DNA of 64,000 nucleotides from Pseudisothecium myosuroides (lineage: Eukaryota > Streptophyta > Bryopsida > Hypnales > Lembophyllaceae). This document shows positions 34,845-46,206 of the stretch, in pieces. The position numbers and the translations under genes are program-made. Numbering within the stretch: the stretch's first letter is position 1; each line of letters begins with the position of its first letter. Location: contig OX637290.1 of assembly GCA_951799445.1 (NCBI GenBank), positions 4,652,501 through 4,716,500 of the forward strand, read 5' to 3'. The notes beneath the pieces were generated by a model. It saw only the letters and a program-made list of their open reading frames with translations. It was not told the DNA's origin and searched no databases.

Positions 34845-36003
34845 ATTGCAATCATGAAGCCATTTGTTGGCAAAATACTAATACAATTTTTTAAATATGA
34901 ACTATGTACTATTGACTTGGTCAAAGAAAAAGAATGCAAGAACGGAACAATTTTAGACAAACAAATATTAATTTCTTAAATTTGAAGTTAATAAATTTTT
35001 GTGGTTATATTCTCATTTTATTTTTAGTTTGCACTATAATAAAATTAAAAATTAAAAATTCTTATAGACAATTTGCGGACTCGTGTGCACAAGATGCTTT
35101 TGTGTTGCAAAGAATCATTTTTAGTACAAAACATTCTTGAATAGGAAGACGGAGTGTTTTTTTATACAAGGCATTGTAGAAGGGACTATTTCTCCTTTTA
35201 TGCCATGGAATTAGTGGAGAAGCTGGAATCCAACATCCAAAAATGAATGCAAAGAGTCTTAATACTTTTAAGACACTTTTAAAACAAAGACACTTTTTTA
35301 ATTTAGTTTAGGAACTCTAGAGTCCTTGTTTCTAAATGCAATTGTGTCCAAGAAGATCATCCTTGTTGAAATGGAGCCCTTTGAATGAAAAGAAGCTTAC
35401 ATATTGTAACTTATATTTGATTTTGAAAAATATCATTCATTGAAGGTGTGCAGTAGTGAAAAAGTTGACCCCCCAAGTGATATGATTAAAGAATGTAGAG
35501 TGTACATCACACCTTCCGATAATATATGAGTAAAAATGTTTAGAGAAAAACGTTTCGAAGACCTACGTACAGTTCAAGGATCAATTTTCATCGGATAATA
35601 GAATTACTTGGTACACTTGTAATGTTGTTGATGTGTACAAGCTTCCAAGGAATGACTTTTCAGTGTAAAATAGAAATGAAGAATGCAATAAATAATTCAA
35701 AAATATAATTATTTTTTATTGACTGAATTAGTGATAGGGCTTGTTCTTTTAGGGTTATTCCTTTAAGAATGGGCCGGAGGCCATTTATTCAAACGCGAAC
35801 CTAAATCACTATATATGCCATTGTTTTGCAATTACAAATGAATGAATGAATGAATTATTTATTTCTAGACAAAAAGCCACATGCTTTCTATTAGTTTTTT
35901 ATGAAAATTGAAATAATTATGAATTTCAAGCAAAAGGAGAAAATTATTGTATGAAATTAGAATATGCTAAAATATTTTGAAGTGCGCACCATACATTTAT
36001 GTT

Positions 36004-38421
36004 TGTTTATAATAAAGGTAAATCATTTGCCTATCTTAACCCGTAAAAGACCAAAGGATCAAATAGCATTTTTTTTGGCTAGAAGGCATTTTTGGTCATC
36101 CATGTACAAATGGAATTGTCATTTTTTTTTTGAAATTTCCACCCTACTGTTTTAGAGCTCACAACCTTGTTTGGCCAAAAATCTCATCTAGTGTTATAAA
36201 AATTTTAAGTGGGATGACCCAAAATCAACTGCAACTTGATTGCAATTCTTCCACATGAAATAGTGAAATTAGGTTGCCATGTACTAATTTCTAGACATTT
36301 GACACTATATAAATATTTACTATTACTATACAAAAATGCACTACTTTTGAATTAGGTATTGTTGTAATTGAGACTCATGAACCTCCATGTGTAAGAATGG
36401 AAATGTCCGTAGAAGTATTTGTTGACTTTCATGGCTTATAAAATAACTTTCTTGGGAGAAGGTAATCTAATTTCACTATTTTTTGTAGCTAAATCCAAAT
36501 AAACTATTTTCCATCCTAGTGTAGTGAAAACTATAGTCTATTTTCAGAGAGTGAAAAATGGGGCCTGAAAGGTTTCAAATCAGGCTTCAAAATGATGATG
36601 TTACAAATTCTACGATTAGAAGTATGAGGTTAATACACATAATAAAGGATTCCCTTTTATACTATCATAGTAGAAAGGTAGTCTTAGAGCATACAGCTCC
36701 AATGTCAAAGCTTGGTGCTCGTATGATCCTGTAGCCTCAAACTTTGACACTTGAATCTGGCGCTAAGAGACCACCTTGCCAGTAGTGTACAATGTTGAAA
36801 GAATGCTTTTGATACATTATTGTAACAAAGTTGGGAGTTATAAAAGCCACATTAACAATTAAAGGAATAAAAATTGTTCCTTATAGATCTACACTTCACA
36901 ATGAGAAGTGAGATGTTTTTGCTTTAACCACCAATAATGTATCTTTTATTTAAAATAAGACCTGAACAAAACATATATGAAATATTTTTGAATCTGTCAT
37001 CTATAGCAAAAAAGAACGTGAATCAAATGAGTCAAAAAGACAAACCTTAGGTGTGTTGTTGTATTGTTGTCGTATTGGTCACTACAATGTAATCCTCTTG
37101 GACCAAAAATTTAATTTGCTTAGCTAGCCTAAGTGCCCTTGCTCTAAAAGCAACCACTAATACAAAGGTACATTTTGCTTTCTTTAATGTACCAATAAAG
37201 TAGCTGACCCATTTCCAACTACTTAAGCAATTATGCATATCTAGAGGGTAGCTTTATTGAGTGCAGAAATTTTTTCGTGTACAAAAATAGAGTTTGCAAG
37301 GATTCAATAATTTTATTTCTCAAAACATAATTACTTTGAATTTTTTAGCTAAAAATTCATTTTGACCTATTCTAATCACATAGGTCTTCCTATTTTTCAA
37401 CCAAAGCCTGGGTGCAATATTGAGAGCCTCGCAACCAATAATAATGCGTCACAATTGCTTTAGAAATTGTGCCATAATTAAACAATAAGGAGCAGCCTAT
37501 ATAACCAAAATGGGGGGTAATCAAAAATAGGTCGGCTACCTAAGTATGCATTTTAGGAATTGATCGCTTTTGTAACCATTAAATTTCAACTTCGAATTTT
37601 TTATACTGTTTCCACGAAGGTTTATGTATGACTTGCTTTAGATGCCAATTCCATTTTTTTTCCTACAAAAATTTACTAAAAATTATTTCAAGATGTTTAA
37701 GCTTCCCCCCAAAGGCCCCCAATCAACTCTTAAAAGGTCCCTTTAATGACAAACCATTTTAATTATTTCCTATAGAATGAACATTTATGTTGGTTCAACA
37801 AGTGAACACTCCTGCCACTCCATGTAGAATGCTTTAATGTATTTGAACCCCAAAGCAAATAAGGTAACTCATCCCATTCTGGATACAACTTTGGATAAAC
37901 CCATTGTAGACACAATTCTTTGTGTGAAGTACATATCACACAATACATGTACATCACAAGAATTTTTGTACCTGCAATAGGCTTGTCCAAACTTGTGTCT
38001 AAAATGGGGTCAATTACCTTCCTAGGTGACATTACTTATTGCAATACAATTAATGTAGCAATCTTGCAAATCTTCCAAATCTGACAATCAAAAATGCATT
38101 CAGAGGGCCACATTTTACTATCTCGAAAGGAAACAACACCCTAAAGCACCCCTATAAGCATTGACTCTAGGTTAAACCAAAATCAACCCTTGTGTCTCAT
38201 GTTCAGAATGTGCATATTTTGGGTAAGATCCTCTAGGGTTGATCATGTAGCAATTAGGTGTGGTTCAGCAAGGAAACTGAAAGCCGGGTTGAGTTTGGAG
38301 ATCAATATCAACCAAAGCATACATCTCCAAGATTCAAAATTCAGCTGATCAACAATTGAAATTGGCCACAGCTAAACTCTTGTTCTGTTTGATTTATGCT
38401 GTCAAAACTGTAACTTAGATC
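36004..38421. other. intergenic stretch, no gene seen
   Basis: It starts with a TTAACCCGTAAAAGACC terminus at 36036 whose partner I could not find. At 37120-37210 there is an inverted partial copy of the dispersed repeat found at 38690-38990 and 59400-59640. No coding region is supported. Confidence 0.55.
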
Positions 38422-41400
38422 TCATGGAGAATTCAAAGTCACTCTGGCATCTTGTTTCAGGAACTTGGATTGAATGTCCTGGAGCTTGTGTACAACTTCA
38501 GCAATAGTTGGCCGCAGTGATGGTGATGGTGCACAGCAACCCATGGCCAGTTTCAGTGCCTGCTCAAACAAAACCATCAGTGGAGACTGCAATCCAGTTA
38601 TAACACTTCCCAGCACTGATAAGCTTACAAATTTACAACCTAAGAAGTTGTGTCTTATGAGTTATGAGTGCATGTAAGGTGCTCTTCAAGCAACCTTTTA
38701 AAGAGCATTTAGGGGAAGCTAACATTCCTTGAAACAATTTTCAGTAAATTTTTGTACAAAGAAAAAATGAAATTGGCATCTAACTCAAGTCGTTTCATAT
38801 TTTTTGGACCTTCATGGAATTATTTACAAAATTTTGAAGTTGAAACACAAAGGTTATTAAAAGTGGCAACCTCTTGAAATGTATACTACCGGTGCATTTG
38901 AAGAAAGCAAAATGTACCTTTGTCTTAGTGGTCGCTTTTAGAGCAAGGTCGCTTTTAGAGCACCCTACCTTAATGCACACAATTAAGCGTAATATGAGAG
39001 ATTTTTTTACCTCAAGCAGTCCATTTTTTGCAGGCACACATATACTTGGTTTCAGCAGCTCAAGATCCAACACATCATCCAGGCGCTCCCCAAGAATGGC
39101 AGCCTTCACAAGCTCTTGGAGGACAACAATTGTGTCACTACCCGACACTTTTCTAGGCTTTTGTCCCGTTAGAATCTCAAGCAACACAATGCCATAGCTG
39201 AAAACATCAATGTGAGTGGAGAGTCTCTTTGATTTCCTTAGCTCTGGAGCTTTGTACCTGAAAATCTCAATAGAAAAAGGAGATTGATGAGGACACTAAA
39301 ACCAAACCATTAGAAACCTGATCCAATCTTATCTCCTATTGACTGACCCATTTTACCTACAACAACTCATCTCTTCCCATGCACTTGTTTGTACTTCAAT
39401 TACAGTATCATGGGGGTGTAAGCATGACATGGCTACATTAGACAGTGATGCATAGAGTGTCTAAAACATGCATGCTAAGAGAATCTAAAAATTCCCTTTT
39501 CACTCCCAACAAGACCGAGCAAAACTACGGTAGTTTAACTTGGAAGCACGTTGAGGCTAAAATGTGACTAATGGATGATTTTCAAGATTAGTGTAGAAAT
39601 GAAGAATGCACCTATTGGTCTCAAAATCAGATCATTTTTGACGAAATACCTTAGTCCTAGGTCTCGTTCTTTCAGGATTAAGAATCAAAATCATGCTCAA
39701 ATGCTTATTTTGGACAATTTTAGGTATATTTACCTCCCTGCCGCTTGCTGTCAGACACTCATACATGCAACTAAAACTATTTGATCTCTCAAGAGAATTC
39801 GGCTTGTAACCCCAGTGATCTCTACACCGCTCTACACACCAGTGATCGACCCATGAAAGTATACTCCATCCTAAAATTCTTGACACTGATGCAAAGCAAA
39901 TAGTATCCTCTACCATAACAATTGAATGAAAGACTCATGAGCATTCAGGAAGCAATACAAGACAATGTGCTGTGGACCTGTTTTGTTTTAGGATTTAGGG
40001 TTTCAGGTTCGTGCAAGTACCCCTCTTCAGCTGCGTTAACGACCATGCTATCTGTTGCCGCGGGAGTGACGAGGAGATGGAGTCCGTAAGACGTCAGAAG
40101 CGCATTGTGATGTTCATCGACTAAGATGTTGGAAGACTTCAGATTCGCATGCACAAGTGGCTCAAGGTGCAAGTGCGCAATGCCTTGGGCTATGGCGAGC
40201 GCCAGCTTGTGTCGCTGCGGCCAGTTCAAGGTGCATTCACCTGCTTATTCACCTCACACTTGATTAGAACATCGAGAAATTTTAAAATCCTGCGCAGTTT
40301 TTGGGATTAGATCTAATTTGGATTGATTGAATCATCCAGAATTTTGAGGATCCCGCGCAGTTTTAGCACTTGAGTAGACCTAATTCGGCTTGATTAGAAC
40401 ATCCAGAAATTTTAGAATCCTGTGTAGTCTTGTTCGATTAGACCTAATTTGACTTGATTGGGTCATTCAGAAATTTGAGAATCCCGAGCAGTTTTTGTGA
40501 CTAGACCTAATTTGGCTTAATTGGATCGTCCAGAAATTAGAATCCTCTGCAGTTAAGTTCGATTAGACCTAATTTGGTTGATTAGAGAAATTTGAGAATC
40601 CCGTGCAATTTTTGTGACTTGACCTAAATGGGCTTGATTTGAATACCCAGAAATTTTAGCATCTTGTGCAGTTTTGTGTGGTTAGACCTAATTTGAGATC
40701 AGTGTATACCATGAATGATATCAGCGAGAGATTTGCCAACGACGTGATCGTAGATTAGCAGCTTCTCGTTCCTCCGACTCAAATAATAAGCTCGCAACGG
40801 GACGAGGCTGGGGTGCTTGACAACGGCCAGTCGCAGGACGCCTTGCAGAAACTCGGGCTCCTCTCTTGCGACGTCGTCTTTGAACAAGCTGAGCGACAGC
40901 ATGTGCTTGTTGCTCGGTAGCCAAGCGCGGTAGTGTCGGCCATAGCTTGTCTCCTCCAGCGACTACGTCAAAACATGTCACACGTAAGCAGAGTACCTTG
41001 GACCGCACACTTCAAGTTTCAAATGGCTTAGCAATTCAAAAATTGGCGTGAAACGTCCTAAAGCTATCGATGATTCACAAAAAATTAGTTCAAGAATCAT
41101 AAATGTCTTGTGATTTACGATGGACGTCCAAAATTTTCATAAAGAGAATGCTTCCCCTTCACTGCACATTCACCTCACGTAGTTATTCTCCCTTGGACTA
41201 GAAGTTGGTGCTCAAGAACGTTTCTTGCAATTGAACTATGGTCAATTCTTGTGGATAAACTCCATAAGAAGGTAACCAACTTTCTCGCAACGAGAATGAA
41301 TTCTTCTTGCAATAGTTTTGTGCGATTTGTGCAGAGAAGGAGAAATGTGCGGTCAATGGCATGTCTACCTTATACCATCTTTATATTTCTGTTTTTGGTT

Positions 41401-42626
41401 TGAACAATCGTAGTGACAATCATTCGGAGAATAATTGATTTCACCTCACTTGCAGACTTGAGCACGATGTCTTCCGTGAGAGCCCCCCCGACACCCTCAT
41501 AAAACTGCACGAGCTTCCCTTGCGGAAACTTCGCCTCGTCATTGCGTGCTTTCTTCAGCAAGCGCATTTTCTTCAGCAACAACGTGTACATCGACAACGT
41601 GGTCCACTGGAAAATTCCATAAAAAAGCAGCACAATGCAGAACGCCACCGCGGTGATGAGCAGCGTGACGGCAGTCGGATTCATCATATCTCTGTGTCTC
41701 CGGTGCGTCGTCACCATTGTATGAAAACACGGCGTTGGCAATGGAGGTCCACACAGCCATGGGGAGTTTCTCTCAAACACCCGAGGATTGAATCTTTCCT
41801 TGAAGGAAGGAATCGGGCCCATGAGATGATTCCCAGCAACTGTGAATCCCCGATCAAGGGAGGTGCTCAAATTGCTCAGATTCGCAAATTTCATGGGAAT
41901 CACATACGTAAACTTGTTGTGGCTCAGATCAAGCCAAGAGAGATTCGCAAAGTTTGCAATGAACGGAGGGATGGTTCCCGAGAGGGAGTTCCGACCGAGC
42001 GTCAAACTTGTGAGTGCTGAGCAAGTGGTGCCCGGTCCCCCCAGGGGGGAAGGAATGGAGCCGCTGAAGTTGTTGCTATGCAGCAACAGAGTGGTGAGCT
42101 TGGATCCCCTGCAGAGGTTCCAGATGGACGCGGGGATGGTCCCCGTGAGCCAATTCTGCTCTAGAGAGATGACGCTCAGACTGGGGCTGTTGCCGAGCTC
42201 CTTTGGGATGGAGCCCGTGAGCTTGTTGTTGCCGAGGGTGAGCTCCTTCAGCTCGTAGAGCTTGGCGATGGCGGGGCTGAGCGTTCCTGTAAGGCCGGCT
42301 GATGGGAGAGTCACGCTGGTGGCGACTGCTCCGAGATCAGTTGCGTACGTGAATGCGAGTGTGTAAGACTCTTCCTCGCAATTGAACGGGAAGCTCGCCT
42401 CGTGCGACCACGTTACGCCCTTCCATGTGCACAGCGGGGTGGTGATGTTCCAGCTGCTGAGTACGGGGTGGGTGGGGCTATCCAGGGACTCTTTCAGAGC
42501 GAAGAGGGTGATGACGTCGGGTGCTAAGGCAACAGCAGCCGTTGTTGTGGTTGCGGAAACGCAGATTGCAATGAAATAGCAGAATGCCAGAGCTTGGAGT
42601 GCCTTCAGGTGCCCATACCTGTCCAT
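38422..42626 (-). CDS. TMKL1-like: TMKL1-like leucine-rich-repeat transmembrane pseudokinase
   Basis: Five exons: 42626-41445, 40962-40710, 40240-40021, 39257-39011, 38559-38422, all GT-AG, encoding 679 residues (Arabidopsis TMKL1 is of similar length). Residues 1-25 form a signal peptide and 35-72 an LRR N-terminal cap (LSSWN..LCTWKGVTW). Residues 104-275 hold five to six LRRs (NNKLTGSIPKELGNSPSLSV). A transmembrane helix lies near 318-342, and the kinase-like domain spans about 385-660. Catalytic residues are missing: the VAIK Lys position reads LSLSLF, HRD is replaced by VHANLKSSNIL, and DFG by SYG (LTSYGLHLL). The APE motif (YKAPEL) is kept. The VKAAILGERLDDVLDLE and ALKLAMGCCAP segments match TMKL1 closely. 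It should act as a plasma-membrane pseudokinase receptor or scaffold; the ligand is unknown. Intron 2 carries a minisatellite. The start is the first ATG giving the signal peptide. Confidence 0.93.
38690..38990. repeat. dispersed repeat in TMKL1-like intron 4, copy 1
   Basis: Sequence running from TTTTCAGTAAATTTT through GAAGAAAGCAAAATGTACCT recurs at 59405-59620 with the same order of blocks (CAAGTCGTTTCATATTTTT, GGAATTATTTACAAAATTTTG-like). A short inverted piece is at 37120-37210. The element type is not assignable. Confidence 0.7.
40258..40697. repeat. minisatellite in intron 2 of the TMKL1-like gene, about 7 units of 54-66 bp
   Basis: Each unit contains TTGATTAGAACATCCAGAAA, then GAATCC(C/T)G(C/T)GCAGTTTT and TTAGACCTAATTTG, with variations. 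Alternate units resemble each other more than neighbours, suggesting a doubled higher-order unit. Confidence 0.85.
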
Positions 42627-42717
42627 GTTGCAATCGAATTACCCTACAGTCTGCGTACCCTCGAACCACGTCAAGGTTACTGGGGTCCCAACTTTTTCAC
42701 TAAGACATTTGGAATTT

Positions 42718-43120
42718 GTGCTACTGTCAATGGTAGTGTGGCAAGGGTGCAGGGTATCCTATGGTGTCATTTCAGAGAAGATCATAATAATGACGTTGGA
42801 ATGTAATCCTGTTCTAGGAATCCGCTGGAAAATTCGTCGTTGTAGCTTCACCTTGAAGCTGCGCTAACAACGACTTTCGTGTCCGCAATACCTCTCCACT
42901 GCCATTCCAACTATGACTCCAAGAATGACATAGTATTAATGCATGACAAGTGTGCTACAGTCAATGATAGTGTGGCAAGCGTGCAGGGTATTTTAACATG
43001 TTTTAAGAGAAGATCGTAGTAAAGAGGTTTGAGTGTACTCTTGTTCTAGAGACCGGCTCACACCTTGGAGCTTCATCTTGGAGCTGGCTAACGCCGACTT
43101 TCGGATCCGCGATATTTTGA
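42718..43120. repeat. tandem duplication upstream of the TMKL1-like gene, 234-bp period
   Basis: Copies begin at 42718 and 42952 with GTGCTACWGTCAATG and share TAGTGTGGCAAGSGTGCAGG, AGAGAAGATC, GTTCTAG, and a final GACTTTCG-TCCGC block. Because it lies 90-490 bp upstream of the start codon it could contain duplicated promoter sites; that is inference. Confidence 0.75.
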
Positions 43121-43948
43121 CCATTCTTCGACTTCGTGAATGCGACTGTAAGCATGAAAGTTGAACTTGAGAGCTCTCAGCACAAGCAAAACTTTGGGTG
43201 AGTCAGGTATGATTCTACGGATGTGCGCAAGGATACCGTGAGGATTGGGAGAATTAATCGAGGTGAGATGTGAGGACTCGTGGCAGTAATGCACTTGAGA
43301 GAGACTGACCTCGTGGTGAAGGTGACTCTTCCTCCTGGATCACGCGGGGGATCACTTGTGTACTCTAGTCCTTTGCCCGTTGAGCCTTTGATGATGCTAT
43401 ACTTGATCACATTGATCACCTTTAAGATGATTGCTTTGAAATACTACTTCCCTTTTCTGGTTTCAGGAGGCAGAACGAAGATTGTACGCCATGGGCAGAT
43501 TCAACACGAAGCAAGTACCAATTTCTCTGGACAACGTGGGGTTGCAATAGCTGCAATGAATTGATGTAGACCTCATATTCCAGAATAATCGATCAGTCTA
43601 TTTTTGTTGCCATCAATAACCACACGAAACGTATGATCCTATCTACCTACGGTTGTCTTCGCGTTATGACTACAAGACGTAGTTCAATCATGCGACAGTG
43701 TTCTTGGAGGATAGGTACGTGTAACAATACAATTCTCTCAGTCCTGAGGACATTCTCATGCTCTCTGGAGCACAACTTTGGTTACAATGTGACCCTTTTC
43801 CAGACTCAGCACTGGAAGCCACAGCTAGAATGGGAATAATGAGCTCCGAATCTGTTAGCTGAACCACTTGGTGGACATATTTAATCTTGGTAGATACTCA
43901 TTATGGACATTGTAAAGTATATGCATAAGCTGACGTAGACTTGGAACT

Positions 43949-45952
43949 TCACTGAGTTGTTGCTCTGAATGGCAATCCTCCTTCTGCTCTGGGAACTGGT
44001 TGAAACTCAAATGATCCTTGCGAGTTCTCTGACAGGGTCTGCCCATCTTCTGGAACTCTGATGTCTTCCGAATTTCGCCGAGAATCATCTGAAACACATC
44101 TGCTGTTATTTACAACACCACTGGCCTCGACAACTGCTGGTTGTGTAGCGGTCAATGCATTCGACCCAAGGGTTTCTTGAGAACTGACTTGGCATGGTAA
44201 GTTGTCATTGCTTTCTCTTGGTTTTGTCTGGATGCCTTCTTGGATCTGAACCAGAATCTGAACGACTGATTGGTGACGATGTTCAGGTTTGGCCGTTGGC
44301 TCGTCCGAAGGGACAATTTTGACCGACTTCGTTGAGCACTTGCATGTGTGCCTCCGGTCTTCCTGAGGTATGCTTATAACATGGAAATCTCCCCTTTTCT
44401 GACGTCGAGTCTCCGGCTGCGCGTGCTCAGTAACAGCTTTTGGCTGGGTTAGTAGTTCGGTGCCATTTCCTGAGGGGCATGTTACGTGAAGAGTGCCCTC
44501 AGTCGTGAGTGCAGGCACCGGTGGGGCAGGCAATGGGAGACGCCGGTTGTGCATCATCCAGGATGGAGCGCTGTTGTCAGATATCACCTCTAACGTTACA
44601 TCTGAAGAAGGGGGACCTTCTCTGCACTGCATTTGCCTATGCTCTTCAGCCAGCAACTCTCCAAATGATGCTGTGAGCTCTGACATGCTCATGCGGCAAA
44701 CTGGGCAAGTGGTTTGCTTCTCAAACCATGCACCCACACATAGAGAATGAAAGACGTGTTGGCAAAATGGCAGCTGCCGCAGAACTTCCCAGTTCTCGTA
44801 TTCCACGAGGCATATCGGGCACCTGGTTGCACCAAATGAATTTCTTGGTCAGAAAGATGTACTAACATGATTTGATATCACAACTTCAGTGTTTAGATGA
44901 AGTGTATGTAAGATACTTCCCTTTCATACTCCCTTCTCTGCAAGGGCGGAAGTTGGTGCCCTGAACTAATTTACAATCGATTTTTAGGACGCATTTTCAG
45001 CTATGAAACAGGACAGCAAGGACTGACGGGTCAACAAATTGACGCACTGTATACGATCAAGAGCTCACGATATCAATGAGCTTGCCTCTAAGCGTAAGGA
45101 GTACAAGCGGCAAGTCATCTTACAGTTGGAGCCCTGAAGGACAGCAGGACAGGACAGTAACAAACTGGCACCTCCTGGATTCATGTCAAGAAGGTAACCA
45201 TCCAGGACACAAGAATTAACGATGAGAAATGGACACACCTTGAGGTGCACCTAATCACCTATAACTCAACACCAACATTTTTTACATAAGCTATCTTCCC
45301 AAATTCTGTTATTTTTTCGGGGTCAGCATGTAAGTGCTAAAATGGTCAAAAGTATCCCTAAATTTGGAGTAGAAATGAATTATTTAGGAAACTTCATGGG
45401 ACCTATCAAAATATAACAGAGGAATGAATCATTTAGAAGCTTCAGGGAAGATAGTAAATATACCAATAGACAGGAGAAATCACGCTCTACATTTTTTAGC
45501 AGCAGAAAATATGTTTCGGAAGTTACCGTCATCACCTTTTAGCTTCTTTTTTTAGTACTATCTCTGAATAGTATTAACACTCAATATGTGAAGAGACTAT
45601 GGTAGAGCACTCAAGAAAGCACTTACTGCAGGTCTTCTGAAGCAGTGCACTTAAGATCACATGCTTTGATGGTTGGAAATGTCTCCACAATGTTCCTCCC
45701 AATTCCGAATTCAACCTGAGGACGAGAAAACGACTTGGATCAATGTGGATTCCCTGACAAAAGATGAATTGAATTGAAAGAAAGGATTGATCAGCTGCAG
45801 GAGATTAGAAGACTCACTGGAAAGTCGTCTAGAGCTGGAGTGTTTTGAGCTGCTACAAGGCGGGCCCGGAGTTGCCGGATGCGCCAGTAATAGTAGAAGA
45901 GCGTGAAACACACGATCGTGGTCAGTCCAAAGGCGATCGGGGTTCCTATCAT
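43949..45952 (-). CDS. ATL-type membrane RING-H2 E3 ubiquitin ligase
   Basis: Three exons: 45952-45818, 45715-45627, 44822-43949; GT-AG introns; 365 residues. Residues 5-24 form an N-terminal transmembrane helix (IAFGLTTIVCFTLFYYYW) followed by basic residues. A GLD-like motif GIGRNIVETFPTI lies near 49-61. The RING-H2 domain at 76-118 has ligands C76, C79, C95, H97, H100, C103, C114 and C117, with a Trp before the last Cys pair: the ATL pattern. The C-terminal 245 residues are Ser/Glu/Gln-rich and look disordered, as is usual in this family. The expected role is transfer of ubiquitin from an E2 to a membrane or secretory target; the substrate is unknown. It lies 1.3 kb upstream of the TMKL1-like gene on the same strand, but plants do not normally co-transcribe neighbours. 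Subfamily not assigned. Confidence 0.92.
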
Positions 45953-45975
45953 GGCTTCCAGCTTGACTTCTGAGT

Positions 45976-46206
45976 TCTGATATTGTGCAGATTGCCCTCT
46001 CTATATTTGATTGTTTCAACTGGTGAAACTTGTTCAATCAACTTGCTGGAAATTTCGATATTGACAGCAAAAGCTGCACTGAAAATGTTCTGATATTCTG
46101 CAGATTGCCAAATATATAATTGACTGTCGAAAGCTTATTGAACTGGTGCTATTGGTTCAATCAACTCTCTGGAAAATTCGATATTGACTGAAAAGCTGCG
46201 CTTTCA
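45976..46206. repeat. tandem duplication just upstream of the ATL-type gene, about 115-bp unit
   Basis: Two copies, each starting TCTGATATT(G/C)TGCAGATTGCC, then TTCAATCAAC and AATTCGATATTGAC, then AAAAGCTGC. The first copy begins only about 24 bp upstream of the ATG, so the duplication affects the 5' untranslated region and proximal promoter. Confidence 0.8.

Larger units (their letters stand above)
24875..36003 (-). repeat. giant inverted repeat, right arm
   Basis: The 11,129-bp mirror of 11147-22279. It is 4 bp shorter because of one fewer ATTC unit near 35840. The substitution relative to the left arm at 35649 was read directly, and two more lie within the last 40 bp. Outside 36003 the sequences diverge abruptly; another TTAACCCGTAAAAGACC terminus starts only 33 bp further out, at 36036. 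Confidence 0.97.

Noticed and set aside
11147..36003. The whole palindrome as one giant long-terminal-inverted-repeat transposon
   Set aside because: No target-site duplication at the outer ends, no defined terminal motif there, and the arms carry ordinary host-type spliced genes.
41520..42258. Plus-strand frames of 166 and 138 codons opposite the LRR exon
   Set aside because: Antisense shadows of the TMKL1-like first exon.
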